This document shows positions 37,107 through 46,151 of a stretch of 64,000 nucleotides of DNA, piece after piece (position 1 is the first letter of the stretch; each line of letters begins with the position of its first letter). Under the pieces are notes generated by a model that saw only the letters and a list, made by a program, of their open reading frames with translations, was not told the DNA's origin and made no database searches. The translations under genes were made by a program, and so were the position numbers. Source of the stretch: an uncultured Latescibacterota bacterium (GTDB lineage: Bacteria > Latescibacterota > UBA2968); assembly GCA_951812755.1 (NCBI GenBank), contig OX638329.1:3914522-3978521 (forward strand), read 5' to 3'.

Positions 37107-38057
37107 TTAATCCTGCCAGATACCAATTTCTTTGAAGTATTTTATCGCACCCGGATGAAAAGGCGTACCCGTGTCCCGAACGATATTATTGGGATTTATA
37201 GCCTTGCCTGCCGGGTGTTTTTTAACGACTTCCGCGCGGTGCTCATACAGGGTCTTGGTAAAATTGTAAACCGTATCTTCGCTCAAACTCGCCCGCGTGA
37301 TGAGATGCATAGAACCGACATTCATCCCGGCAAAATCTTCTGTTTGTCCCCGGTAGGTACCGGCGGGAATCGTTGCGGCAAAAAAGAAGGGATAGGTCTC
37401 AAAAAGGCTTTGTTTAGCCGATTCATCGTAGGGAATAAAATAAATATCCTGAGACGCGCTGGCCTGGGTGATCGAGGCCGTGGGTACTGCACCCCCTAAA
37501 AAAGCCGCAGCAGCCGAACCATCGGCGAGCATGTCAACAGTTCCCGCCTGCGTATTGTAAAGCGGTGTGAAATCGTCATAAGTGACCCCGTGTGCGTTCA
37601 GGATGGGTTTTAAGAAATATTCAAATCCCGCGCCCGCTGGCCCAACGACAACGCGATTGCCCATGAGATCGCTCAAGCTATTGACGCCCGCGTTTTGTGG
37701 CGCAATAAAAAGCGCGACATTAGGCGCCAATGTCATAACTGCATTGATATTCTGTTTCTCTCCCCACGCGCCTTCTCCGCGCACGGCAAAATAGGAAATG
37801 GCAGCATTGGCCAGCGCAAAATCCAATTCTCCACTCGAAAGGCGGCGAATATTCTCCTGCGTACCTTTGGTAGCCTCGGCAGAAACCTCCCAGGGCATGT
37901 GATCGTTGACAACCTGGGCAATTGCGCCCCCCACGACAAAAAATGCACCGCCGGGCGGCGCCGTGCCCACGCTGAGAAATTTACCCTCTCGATCCTGAGG
38001 CGCGCCACACCCCATGAACATGGCTACCGCGAAGATGAGTAACACTTTGTACTGCAT
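37107..38057 (-). CDS. TAXI-family TRAP solute-binding lipoprotein
   Basis: Protein of 316 residues with a lipoprotein signal ending FMGC (Cys17). The mature part has TAPPGGAFFVVGGAIAQVV (the TAXI start motif), GTQENIRRLSSGELDFALANAA, and VGPAGAGFEYFLKPIL, all typical of TAXI periplasmic receptors. GAAAGGACT precedes the ATG by 5 nt. It delivers a substrate, usually an organic acid or sugar acid, to the fused permease encoded next on the strand. Confidence 0.93.
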   Translation of the reverse strand: MQYKVLLIFAVAMFMGCGAPQDREGKFLSVGTAPPGGAFFVVGGAIAQVVNDHMPWEVSAEATKGTQENIRRLSSGELDFALANAAISYFAVRGEGAWGEKQNINAVMTLAPNVALFIAPQNAGVNSLSDLMGNRVVVGPAGAGFEYFLKPILNAHGVTYDDFTPLYNTQAGTVDMLADGSAAAAFLGGAVPTASITQASASQDIYFIPYDESAKQSLFETYPFFFAATIPAGTYRGQTEDFAGMNVGSMHLITRASLSEDTVYNFTKTLYEHRAEVVKKHPAGKAINPNNIVRDTGTPFHPGAIKYFKEIGIWQD

Positions 38058-38150
38058 ACCAGTCCTTTCAAGTTTATAAATCCACCCTTCAACGCCCTCA
38101 ATTTTTGACCAAATACTGATTCAATCCCCTTACTTCCAAAATAACAATGA

Positions 38151-38197
38151 CGCAGATTTAATCCGTGAAATCTGCGCCATCCCTTTCATCCGCGATC
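38151..38197. repeat. ATCCGTG-type repeat with perfect 9-bp hairpin
   Basis: CGCAGATTT (38151-38159) and AAATCTGCG (38168-38176) make a perfect hairpin with loop AATCCGTG. The following CCATCCCTTTCATCCGCGATC is nearly the same as sequence at 45208-45228. The block ends at the stop codon of the propeller gene on the minus strand. Confidence 0.55.
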
Positions 38198-39509
38198 AAT
38201 TCGCCGCAATACAATACAGGTGCTCAGTGCCGCGCAAATACAACTCGTCGCCCGCGATAATGGGAGATGCGCCAGTGCCTTCGTCGAGTTTATTTTTTCC
38301 GAGCACTTCAAATTCGCCACCGTTCTTGATCACAAATGTCACGCCGTCCAGACCGGCGAGGTAAATGCGGTCACCTGTGCCAACCAGCGGAGAGTATATT
38401 TTTCCCAATCCCTGGAGTCGTGTGGGGCCGAAAACTGTTTCGCCTGTTTTGGCATTGAAACAGAACAAAATGTTAGAAGTTTTTCTCATGCAGTAGATAT
38501 TGTTTCCGGAAAGAAGAGGCGAGGAAACATAAGGGGTGTAGTTGCCAGTAACAGTCCAAAGCACGGCATCTGTACCCGTGATATCGCCTTTAGCTTTGTC
38601 CAGTGAAATCGCCAGCATGGCAGGGTCTCTATGGCCACTTGTAACATAGACGATGCCATCGGCATATAGGGGTGTTGGAATGACATTTGACCCCAGTCCC
38701 GCGCATTCCCACAAGACATCGCCAGTTTTGAGATCGTAACTTCGGGTCTTCCTGCTCGCGCTCACAATAATCTGTTGCGTACCATTGTGTTCGACAACGA
38801 TGGGCGTGACCCACGTCGTTCGTTCCGGTCGCGCCGTGCGCCAGATTTCCTCACCCGTGCGTTTATCCAGCGCAACAATAAACGAATCGCCCTGGTGATC
38901 CCAGTTGATAATCAGCGTATTGCCGTGAATAGTCGGCGATGTACCTTCTCCAAAAGTACCTGCGATTCTCTGATCGCCAAGGTCCTTATCCCATTTCAAA
39001 TTGCCGTCGAAATCAAAGCAATACAAGCCCCATGAACCGTAAAATGCGTACAGGTGTTCGCCATCCGTAACACCCGATGTAGCAGCATAATTAGCCGTTT
39101 TATGGGTGCCTTCGTGGGGCAGCGCCTCCTTCACGGTCTTTTCCCACACCACATCGCCACTTTTGCGATCCAGTGCAAGGAGCTTAAATTGATAGATATG
39201 AGTGGGTAAAGGTTTTCTGCCTTTCTGAGCGACTTCTACGGTTTTGTCGGTCTTAACCGCTGTCTGGACAAAAATTTTATCGCCCCATACAATGGGCGTG
39301 GCGTAGCCCGTACCCGGAATTTTTGCTTTCCAGCGGATATTGGTATCTTCGCTCCACTCCACAGGGGGATTGCCCGTATCCACGAGTCCATTTGCATTCG
39401 GTCCCCGCAGATGGGGCCAGTTGTGTTTCTCCTGCGCCGCATGGTGTTTTGCCTGAACCAGAATTGGAATCAAACAGAACCCCATCAAAATCAAAAGCCA
39501 TTTCTTCAT
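38196..39509 (-). CDS. Secreted PQQ-type beta-propeller protein
   Basis: Protein of 437 residues with a signal peptide (hydrophobic 4-18, cleavage after VQA). It consists of repeated PQQ blades such as LLALDRKSGDVVWE, IVALDKRTGEEIWR and LFCFNAKTGETVFG. The mature start HNWPHLRGPNANGLV is the form common in planctomycete-like outer-membrane assembly-B (BamB) relatives. No quinoprotein catalytic residues stand out, so a binding or scaffold role in the periplasm is as likely as dehydrogenase activity. AAGGAGT is 8 nt before the ATG. Confidence 0.85.
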   Translation of the reverse strand: MKKWLLILMGFCLIPILVQAKHHAAQEKHNWPHLRGPNANGLVDTGNPPVEWSEDTNIRWKAKIPGTGYATPIVWGDKIFVQTAVKTDKTVEVAQKGRKPLPTHIYQFKLLALDRKSGDVVWEKTVKEALPHEGTHKTANYAATSGVTDGEHLYAFYGSWGLYCFDFDGNLKWDKDLGDQRIAGTFGEGTSPTIHGNTLIINWDHQGDSFIVALDKRTGEEIWRTARPERTTWVTPIVVEHNGTQQIIVSASRKTRSYDLKTGDVLWECAGLGSNVIPTPLYADGIVYVTSGHRDPAMLAISLDKAKGDITGTDAVLWTVTGNYTPYVSSPLLSGNNIYCMRKTSNILFCFNAKTGETVFGPTRLQGLGKIYSPLVGTGDRIYLAGLDGVTFVIKNGGEFEVLGKNKLDEGTGASPIIAGDELYLRGTEHLYCIAAN

Positions 39510-39655
39510 CTCAAACTCCTTTCTGTGATGTGATATTTTGCAATTCAGAGATTCAAAATATCCGTTTAATGAAGGGTTGTCAAACCTTTATTTTTTGTTT
39601 ACGTTGGGGATGAAGGTCGATGAACTAACCACAGACCACTAAAAAAAGGAATTTT

Positions 39656-41182
39656 ATGCCTGCTCCTCTTTATCCCAAACCCATTCGCTGGTGGCCCGCG
39701 ATCGCGGTCGGTGTGCTAATAATCATTGTATTATCGGCGATCTGGATTCCCGACAGACCAGACCGTCAGATGCAGGTTATGCCGACAATATTGGTCTGCT
39801 CAATCGGCTCTCTTTTGCTCTGTCTCTGGTTTTTTGCTTTTTCTCGAACGAGTCGGACAATTCGCCTACGGGGTCTAAGTATTCTTATACTCCTGATCAT
39901 CCTGACGGTTTCATTATTCCAAATTCGCGGTTTTACAGGCGATTTGGCTCCCAAGATAGAGTGGCGCTGGTCTTCTGTTACATCTATATCTATGGCGGAA
40001 CAGTCTTCAGATGGTCCCGATACAGACTATCCTCAATTTTTGGGTCCACACCGCAACGCCATCCTCGAAAGAATAAAACTGGAATCCGATTGGAGCCAGC
40101 ATCCCCCCAAATTACTCTGGCGCGTACCCGTTGGTGAAGCCTATTCTGCCTTTGCCGTTGTTGGACGCTCTGCCGTGACTCAAGAGCAAAAAGGCGAAGA
40201 CGAAACCGTGGCTTGTTACGATCTCTTGACCGGAAAAGAGAAATGGCGTCACAGCGCGCGCGCGCGATATGGAACCGCGATTGCCGGAATTGGTCCGCGA
40301 GCCACGCCCACCATATCGGGCAACCGCGTTTATTCTTTTGGCGCAACCGGCATCCTCACCTGTCTCGATTTGGAAACCGGTCGAGAAATCTGGTCGCGCG
40401 ACACCGTAAAAGAAACCGGTGCGCGCGTTAAAGAATGGGGCATAAGCGGTTCGCCCCTCGTTTTAGACGACAAAGTGATCGTAAGTCCGGGCGGACAAAA
40501 CGAGCAATCGCTGATGGCATACCACCGCGAAACCGGTGATATTATTTGGGGTGGTGGTCGTGTAAGAGCGGGTCATAGCTCCCCCAGCCTGATCTCCATA
40601 GCTGAAATGAATCAAGTACTCATTTTTAACAGGGGGCAAGTCGCGGGTCACGATCCAAATTCCGGCAAATTGCTATGGGAATATCCCTGGAATGAGATGA
40701 CGCAACACGTTGCCCAACCCATTCCACTACCCGATGACCGCATATTTGTATCAACAGGTTATGGCATTGGTAGTGAATTGATTCAAATTTCAAAAAATAG
40801 TCGGGATGAATTTACTGCCGAACGAATATGGAAAAGCCCTCGTCTCAAAGCCAAATTTGCCAATATGGTCTATAAAGACGGATATATTTACGGACTGGAC
40901 GACGGTGTCCTCGTGTGTTTGGATCTCGCAGACGGACAGCGCAAATGGAAACGAGGGCGCTATGGCCACGGGCAACTCATTCTGGTAGATGACCTTTTGC
41001 TCATCCAGACCGAATCGGGCGATGTCGTCCTCGTCGATGCCTCGCCAATTGAACACAACGAACGCGCGCGCTTCCCCGCTTTGGGCAGCCATACCTGGAA
41101 TGCTCCCACACTTGCCGCACCCTATCTCCTCGTGCGAAATGATCGAGAAGCAGCATGCTATGAACTTTCACTTAAAAAATAA
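39656..41182 (+). CDS. Membrane-anchored PQQ-type beta-propeller protein
   Basis: Protein of 508 residues. Three hydrophobic segments (about 13-31, 42-62, 72-90) precede a periplasmic propeller of seven or eight blades (VACYDLLTGKEKWR, LTCLDLETGREIWS, LVCLDLADGQRKWK). The propeller starts YPQFLGPHRNAI, the same type of start as in the three other propeller genes here. Membrane anchoring sets it apart. It converges with the ABC permease gene 11 nt on. Role unknown. Confidence 0.83.
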   Translation: MPAPLYPKPIRWWPAIAVGVLIIIVLSAIWIPDRPDRQMQVMPTILVCSIGSLLLCLWFFAFSRTSRTIRLRGLSILILLIILTVSLFQIRGFTGDLAPKIEWRWSSVTSISMAEQSSDGPDTDYPQFLGPHRNAILERIKLESDWSQHPPKLLWRVPVGEAYSAFAVVGRSAVTQEQKGEDETVACYDLLTGKEKWRHSARARYGTAIAGIGPRATPTISGNRVYSFGATGILTCLDLETGREIWSRDTVKETGARVKEWGISGSPLVLDDKVIVSPGGQNEQSLMAYHRETGDIIWGGGRVRAGHSSPSLISIAEMNQVLIFNRGQVAGHDPNSGKLLWEYPWNEMTQHVAQPIPLPDDRIFVSTGYGIGSELIQISKNSRDEFTAERIWKSPRLKAKFANMVYKDGYIYGLDDGVLVCLDLADGQRKWKRGRYGHGQLILVDDLLLIQTESGDVVLVDASPIEHNERARFPALGSHTWNAPTLAAPYLLVRNDREAACYELSLKK

Positions 41183-41193
41183 ATTAACGCGCC

Positions 41194-44100
41194 TCATATC
41201 TCCTGTTTCAACGCGGGCAATAGTGGTGCTCGCAGGGCGAAGAAAACAGCTATCACACTTGCTATGAGACCCGCGCCATATATGATGACAAGTGTGAGAG
41301 CCAGCGATCCCCATGGAATTAACGCACCATAGCTCATGACATGGGGAGCTACAGCAATAAGCGCAGATATGCTACCGATTGCCAGACCCACGAACATTAA
41401 AAAACCATTCTCCGCGAGCAACATGCGCGACAGCACAGCGCGGCGAAATCCAAAGGCGCGCAGAACCGCCAATTCACCGCGTCTTTCAATAACATTTCTC
41501 AACAAGACGATTCCCAATCCGAGCGTACCCAACAGCAGGCCCAATCCCCCCAGTGTCTGAAAGGTGGAGAGATAGGTATTTTCGACCTCCTGAAAATGCG
41601 CGAGTTTTTGCGCTGTGGATACGGCGTCTAACCCAATATCTTTTAATCGGTTTTCCAAAAGCGCAGTAAGCTGAACGGGTTGTTGCGTTTCAACGAGAAA
41701 AGCATCATATCCACTCTGATCGGGAAAGTGCCGCAAAAAATTGTCTTCGGAAATCAGCAATTCACTTTGAAAAATACTCGTCTTTAACAAGCCCACCAAT
41801 CTCAGCCTGACAGTTTCCCCTATTTCATTCTGCAACACAATATCATCGCCCAATTGCTTGTGCAAGATCCACATAGCCGAATTGTAATCCCCAATTGCCG
41901 GGATCACATCCGCGCCCAGATCCCCGGATAATAGAGTCCAGGGATTTTCCACTTCGGTACTCATTTGCTGAAATGTAAAACCACCTCGCTGACGTAGAGC
42001 TTCGGGAACGCCCAAAACGCGCGGGCTTTCGGGCTGATAAAGATTGAGACAACTCGCATCTTCCCCGGGCAAAATGCGCAGCGGGATAAACCGCGCCTGA
42101 TTTAAGAGTTCTGTATCTGCTTGCGAAAATCCGAGTTCAAATTGCCCGTCTTTTGAATTGAAATCCCAATAAATCGGCACATCAACTTCGGCAATGAGAG
42201 CAAAGCCGCCCGTACCAGAGGCTTTGTCCTGCGCGATATTTTGAGTCAGGTCAGTTCGCCTATTCGCGCCTACTGCAACAATGACAAAACACGCACAACC
42301 GATGAGTGAGGCACACAGCAAACTGCGCGTGGGCTGCCGTTTGCTATTTTGTACCCCCATCCCAATAATACCCTCCTTTATAGCGCGATGCCCGCGTCTA
42401 AACCAGAGCGAGAGAAAGCATAACCCCGAAACCATCCACAGCGCGCCACTAACAAAAAACAAACCTGTACCCGTTGATGGACCCACCGCTGCCGCTCCCC
42501 CGAGACTGAGGGCGGCGAGGATGAGGCTACCCAGAGCGTACCATTTTGTACGCGGCTTTGCACGCACCACTTCCGTAATACCCGATAATAATGCGCGAAC
42601 AGAAATATTGCCCAAACGGCGGAGCGTGAGCCAGATTGCCAGCAGGATCACGATTAGTGAAATGGCATATCCCAATAAAAGACTTGATGCGTGGATGTGA
42701 AGCGAGAGATCAGATGTGCCAACCGCGCCCACCCAATAAGTACGCAATCCCACCATAATCAGATAGGCATAGAAAACACCGCCTACCAACCCTGTGATGC
42801 CACCCACACCGGCCAGCACAAGGCCCTCACGGCTAAAGAGTCTGCGAATTTTTTTTCCCGTATATCCCGACACCATCCGCATCCCGACTTCTCTGCCCCG
42901 CTGCTCCACACTCAGGCGAAATAATAACCCAACCAGAAGAGCTGCAGAAATAATCAGGAATTGACTGAATGCAATAAACAGCCCGCTAAAGTCCGTTGCC
43001 CCCGCAGAAGCGGCCAGGCCCTGCTGTTTGACGGGCTGAAATGTCAGGCCAACCGATTCGGGCGCGATGTTTTTGCGCAAGCTATCCTCAAATAGCTTTG
43101 TCGTCGTTTCAATATCTCGCCCCGCAATAGCCCCAATGCGTACAGCGGTTAATACGCCAAATCGACTTTGCCACAATCGCTGTCCAGTCGCGGCAGACAC
43201 AAAGGCTTTTGGCGCATCGCGATAAGTATCCCAATAATCTTCATCTTTCGGACGAACACGACTCAGGTCTATGGGAAAAGGGGCCTCCCAATCAGCCATA
43301 TTATTCGCATCGCCCAGGCCCGGATAATCGGGAGACAACTTTTCATCCGCCCCCAATCCCGTCATTGCCACAATACCCTTGAGTTGGAATGTCGCCCAAC
43401 GGGTCAGGAGTTTTTCCCCCAGCGCGACTTCGTAATAGGCAATTTTTACTTCATCCCCAACCCGCGCGTTCAAATCCTCAGCCGCCCAGGTATTCAGCAA
43501 AATACCATCTTCCCCGAGTTGCAGTGATCCATCTACAATCTGAAAGGTCCCCAGATTTCCAACATCTAACGCAGAAATTGTAGAATAGGGCAATTCTCTT
43601 TTCCCCACCTGTGTGGTATTCGCCAGATAGGTGAGAATGGACATGTGAGGCGCGTTTAATTCGGCAGATACTTTTTGAATAGTTTCCGTGATATGGGATT
43701 TGAGAATAAACTGCGTGCTCTCAATAGCGAAATAATCGGTCTCTCGGCGGATGACAATGCCGAGATCATCGGGCGTTGCAACGCGGGAAAGTGCTTCCTG
43801 AATGTCTGTATCAGGATCACCCGACACCAGCAATGTATTCACGCGGCCTCTTTGACCCAATGCTTTTTGTAAAACCGGCAACGACAGATACGCATTAAAA
43901 GGAACTGTCTGGCGGGCGAACAGGCCAAAGCGCCCCATTCCCCTATCGGGAAGCACGCCTGCGAGCGTCAGTCGAATTGTTTGAACTGCATCATCACCAC
44001 GTCCAAATAGCGATTCGCGGTGAATATCATCTGATTGCTCAAAAGACAGCAGAATGGCATCGCCAATCTGTGCATTGAGTTCTTTTTGGAGGGATTCATT

Positions 44101-44493
44101 GACGACAACCGATGGAAATATGCCCTCGCTCGTCAACTCGGGCAATATTTGATCAAACAGATTTGCAAAGCGATTATCAATACCCTGAATCTGCACGCGA
44201 GAAGCCCGCGTATTCGATCCCGCATGAACAGCTGTTCCGCTCAGGCTAATGGCCGATACGACATCTTGAGTATCGAGTTCACGCTCGAGATCGCGTTCCA
44301 GATTCGCGCGGAAAAATCGCTCGGATACCAGGGCGTGATCAATTTTGCCCAGGCGACTCAGCGACAAATCCCGCAAGCTGCCGCGCACGGAATCGCCCAC
44401 GATCAAAGCACCCGTCAGCACAGCCGTCGCCACTGCCACACCGAGCACAACAGCCAGATTAATCCGCCAGAAATAAATCAGACTTCGACGCAC
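41194..44493 (-). CDS. ABC exporter permease, FtsX/LolE type (large)
   Basis: Protein of 1099 residues with an N-terminal membrane segment (about 12-34), a large periplasmic domain, a central group of segments (about 500-650, RGREVGMRMVSGYTGKKI being the FtsX coupling helix), and a C-terminal group (about 980-1090, RRGELAVLRAFGFRRAV). Tandem FtsX permeases of this size resemble YbbP rather than LolC/E. The start overlaps the ATPase stop by 16 nt, so both are made together. Substrate is unknown; lipids, lipoproteins or hydrophobic small molecules are typical. Confidence 0.88.
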   Translation of the reverse strand: MRRSLIYFWRINLAVVLGVAVATAVLTGALIVGDSVRGSLRDLSLSRLGKIDHALVSERFFRANLERDLERELDTQDVVSAISLSGTAVHAGSNTRASRVQIQGIDNRFANLFDQILPELTSEGIFPSVVVNESLQKELNAQIGDAILLSFEQSDDIHRESLFGRGDDAVQTIRLTLAGVLPDRGMGRFGLFARQTVPFNAYLSLPVLQKALGQRGRVNTLLVSGDPDTDIQEALSRVATPDDLGIVIRRETDYFAIESTQFILKSHITETIQKVSAELNAPHMSILTYLANTTQVGKRELPYSTISALDVGNLGTFQIVDGSLQLGEDGILLNTWAAEDLNARVGDEVKIAYYEVALGEKLLTRWATFQLKGIVAMTGLGADEKLSPDYPGLGDANNMADWEAPFPIDLSRVRPKDEDYWDTYRDAPKAFVSAATGQRLWQSRFGVLTAVRIGAIAGRDIETTTKLFEDSLRKNIAPESVGLTFQPVKQQGLAASAGATDFSGLFIAFSQFLIISAALLVGLLFRLSVEQRGREVGMRMVSGYTGKKIRRLFSREGLVLAGVGGITGLVGGVFYAYLIMVGLRTYWVGAVGTSDLSLHIHASSLLLGYAISLIVILLAIWLTLRRLGNISVRALLSGITEVVRAKPRTKWYALGSLILAALSLGGAAAVGPSTGTGLFFVSGALWMVSGLCFLSLWFRRGHRAIKEGIIGMGVQNSKRQPTRSLLCASLIGCACFVIVAVGANRRTDLTQNIAQDKASGTGGFALIAEVDVPIYWDFNSKDGQFELGFSQADTELLNQARFIPLRILPGEDASCLNLYQPESPRVLGVPEALRQRGGFTFQQMSTEVENPWTLLSGDLGADVIPAIGDYNSAMWILHKQLGDDIVLQNEIGETVRLRLVGLLKTSIFQSELLISEDNFLRHFPDQSGYDAFLVETQQPVQLTALLENRLKDIGLDAVSTAQKLAHFQEVENTYLSTFQTLGGLGLLLGTLGLGIVLLRNVIERRGELAVLRAFGFRRAVLSRMLLAENGFLMFVGLAIGSISALIAVAPHVMSYGALIPWGSLALTLVIIYGAGLIASVIAVFFALRAPLLPALKQEI

Positions 44494-45131
44494 ATCCCCT
44501 CCTGCAGATCAAACCGCCGCTCAAAGCGATGAGCCAGTGCCGAGCTGTGCGTCGCGCAGATTAGAATATTATTTTCGCGCTTGTGCAATTCAAATAGCAG
44601 ATCGGCTATTTCTTCTGCTCGCGCCCCATCCAGGCTACCCGTTGGTTCATCGCACAAGAGCAATGCCGGGGAATTGATGAGCGCACGCGCAACAGCTGTG
44701 CGCTGTCGCTCGCCGCCAGATAATTCAGCGGGCCTGTGATCAATGCGATGCGACAAACCCACGCGATCAATAATCTCTCGGGCGCGATCTCGCGCATCGC
44801 CTTTTCTAAATGCCAGCGTTGGGATCAAAACATTTTCCAGAACCGAATATTGCGGCAAAAGATGGTGCTCTTGAAACACAAATCCAATACCCTGATTTCT
44901 AAACCGCGCGAGTTCGATTTCCGACAATGCTAAGGGATCCTGGCCTTCAATTTCAAGGCTTCCCTCAGATGGTTGATCCAGCGTACCCAGCACATGCAAT
45001 AAGGTACTCTTTCCCGACCCCGAAGGTCCCATAACACTCAGCGATTGCCCTGCCGCCATCTCAAAAGATATATCATGCAGAACATTTACATCGCCGAAGT
45101 GTTTAGAAAGATGTTCAACTTTTAGTGCCAT
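44478..45131 (-). CDS. ABC transporter ATP-binding protein, LolD/MacB type
   Basis: ATPase of 217 residues. Walker A GPSGSGKS, the Q-loop in FVFQEHHLLPQ, signature LSGGERQRTAVARAL, Walker B LLCDEPTGSLD and the switch His are all present. The ATG at 45131 is used (GAGGT 6 nt upstream); a longer frame starts 10 codons earlier. It pairs with the FtsX-type permease encoded next, whose start it overlaps. This subfamily powers exporters of lipoproteins or amphiphiles. Confidence 0.93.
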   Translation of the reverse strand: MALKVEHLSKHFGDVNVLHDISFEMAAGQSLSVMGPSGSGKSTLLHVLGTLDQPSEGSLEIEGQDPLALSEIELARFRNQGIGFVFQEHHLLPQYSVLENVLIPTLAFRKGDARDRAREIIDRVGLSHRIDHRPAELSGGERQRTAVARALINSPALLLCDEPTGSLDGARAEEIADLLFELHKRENNILICATHSSALAHRFERRFDLQEGMCVEV

Positions 45132-45150
45132 TCTGGACCTCTTAAATATT

Positions 45151-45230
45151 CGGGCGGGCACAGGGGCCGCGCCCCTACATTCTCGATCTTAATCCGCGTC
45201 TATCTGCGCCATCTGCTTCATCCGCGATCT
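45151..45230. repeat. Mixed dispersed repeats (GCCCCTACA and ATCTGCG types)
   Basis: AGGGGC-CGC-GCCCCT (45162-45176) is a hairpin within a GGGC...CCCCTACAT unit that recurs, diverged, at 56537-56563. It is followed by ATCTGCGCCATCTGCTTCATCCGCGATC, whose counterpart is near 38175. The second part encodes the C-terminus of the thioesterase gene. Confidence 0.55.
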
Positions 45231-45627
45231 GATCCGCAATAAAATCTGGAATCGGTATGGACCTGATTTTTTCGCCGGGATTGCATATACAACATACCAC
45301 ACTCAACTCTCCGCGGGCAATAGCCGTCTCCTCGCAAAAAAAATCAAATCGATAGGTCAGGGATTTTGTGCCTTTGCGTATCACCTTCAGATGAATATCC
45401 AGCACATCTTCAAATACGACCGGACTGAGATATGTACACGTCGCCTCCAACCTCGGCCATCCAATTTTATTTCCATCCCATTCTGTTGAAACACTCGTCT
45501 CCAACGCGCGCAAGAAAGCGTGCTCGGCCGCTTCCATAAAGACAAAAAACCGGGAAAAGTGTACAATCCCGGCCATGTCCGTATCGGAAAATTCTACCCT
45601 GCGAGTGGTGTGAAATTCACTGTACAT
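45175..45627 (-). CDS. Hotdog-fold thioesterase (4HBT/YbgC type)
   Basis: Protein of 150 residues from the ATG at 45627; a TTG at 45642 is the alternative. VEFSDTDMAGIVHFSRFF holds the 4-hydroxybenzoyl-CoA thioesterase-type active site (Asp and His/Phe pattern), followed by the central helix and sheet. It would hydrolyse an aryl- or acyl-CoA. It sits next to a transporter, a glycosyltransferase, a halogenase-like flavoenzyme and a PaaK-like CoA ligase, so it may release a product of that ligase. The last 20 or so residues (DEADGADRRG...) are encoded by a dispersed repeat and are probably not part of the fold. Confidence 0.82.
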   Translation of the reverse strand: MYSEFHTTRRVEFSDTDMAGIVHFSRFFVFMEAAEHAFLRALETSVSTEWDGNKIGWPRLEATCTYLSPVVFEDVLDIHLKVIRKGTKSLTYRFDFFCEETAIARGELSVVCCICNPGEKIRSIPIPDFIADQIADEADGADRRGLRSRM

Positions 45628-45638
45628 AATTTTTTCTG

Positions 45639-46130
45639 TCAAGACGAAGGTTTAAATAAGGTCACCAGACAACCTCCCAGCGCGGCCAATATAATACCCA
45701 ACACAAATTGCCAGTTCAAACCGCCCCATCCACCTGCTGGCGGATGCATAATGAGAGAGACGATAGCATTGACCATAGGCGCGCCGGCAAAAACAATGGA
45801 CATAACCACGGGCGGCGTCCCCTTTGCGCCAAAGGCGAGGAGCACACCAAACGCGCCAATAGCACCCACAGTACCAGCCAACAATGACCATGTTAGCCCC
45901 TTTGTCGGAAATGACCAGTCCGATCCGTTGATCGCCAGCACGATGAGAGATCCAATAACAGCCGTCACAAGATAGGCAATACCCACAAACAGAAACGCCT
46001 TGTAGCGTCCATTTTCGGGATCGCCCATAGCGATCTGACCAGTGTGCAAAAAAATCCCGTATAAACCCCACGATCCCACAGTCAACAACGCAAAAATCAA
46101 CCACGTAAGTCCAGAAGATGAAGTCGGCAT
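45639..46130 (-). CDS. Half-size EamA/DMT-type membrane transporter
   Basis: Protein of 163 residues with five hydrophobic segments. GSWGLYGIFLHTGQ and the second half (TWSLLAGTVGAIGAFGVLLAFGAKG, PMVNAIVSLI) match one EamA repeat of drug/metabolite transporters. Full transporters have ten segments, so this half-size protein should form a dimer, as SMR and short DMT proteins do. It is packed between the glycosyltransferase and thioesterase genes and could export a small product or sugar. Confidence 0.78.
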   Translation of the reverse strand: MPTSSSGLTWLIFALLTVGSWGLYGIFLHTGQIAMGDPENGRYKAFLFVGIAYLVTAVIGSLIVLAINGSDWSFPTKGLTWSLLAGTVGAIGAFGVLLAFGAKGTPPVVMSIVFAGAPMVNAIVSLIMHPPAGGWGGLNWQFVLGIILAALGGCLVTLFKPSS

Positions 46131-46151
46131 TTGCCCCCCTGTGTTAAGTTC

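Noticed and set aside
38196-41182. Propeller proteins considered as PQQ-dependent dehydrogenases
   Set aside because: The blade motifs are present but the catalytic Asp/Glu and disulfide ring of quinoprotein alcohol dehydrogenases are not visible, and no pqq biosynthesis gene is in the window.
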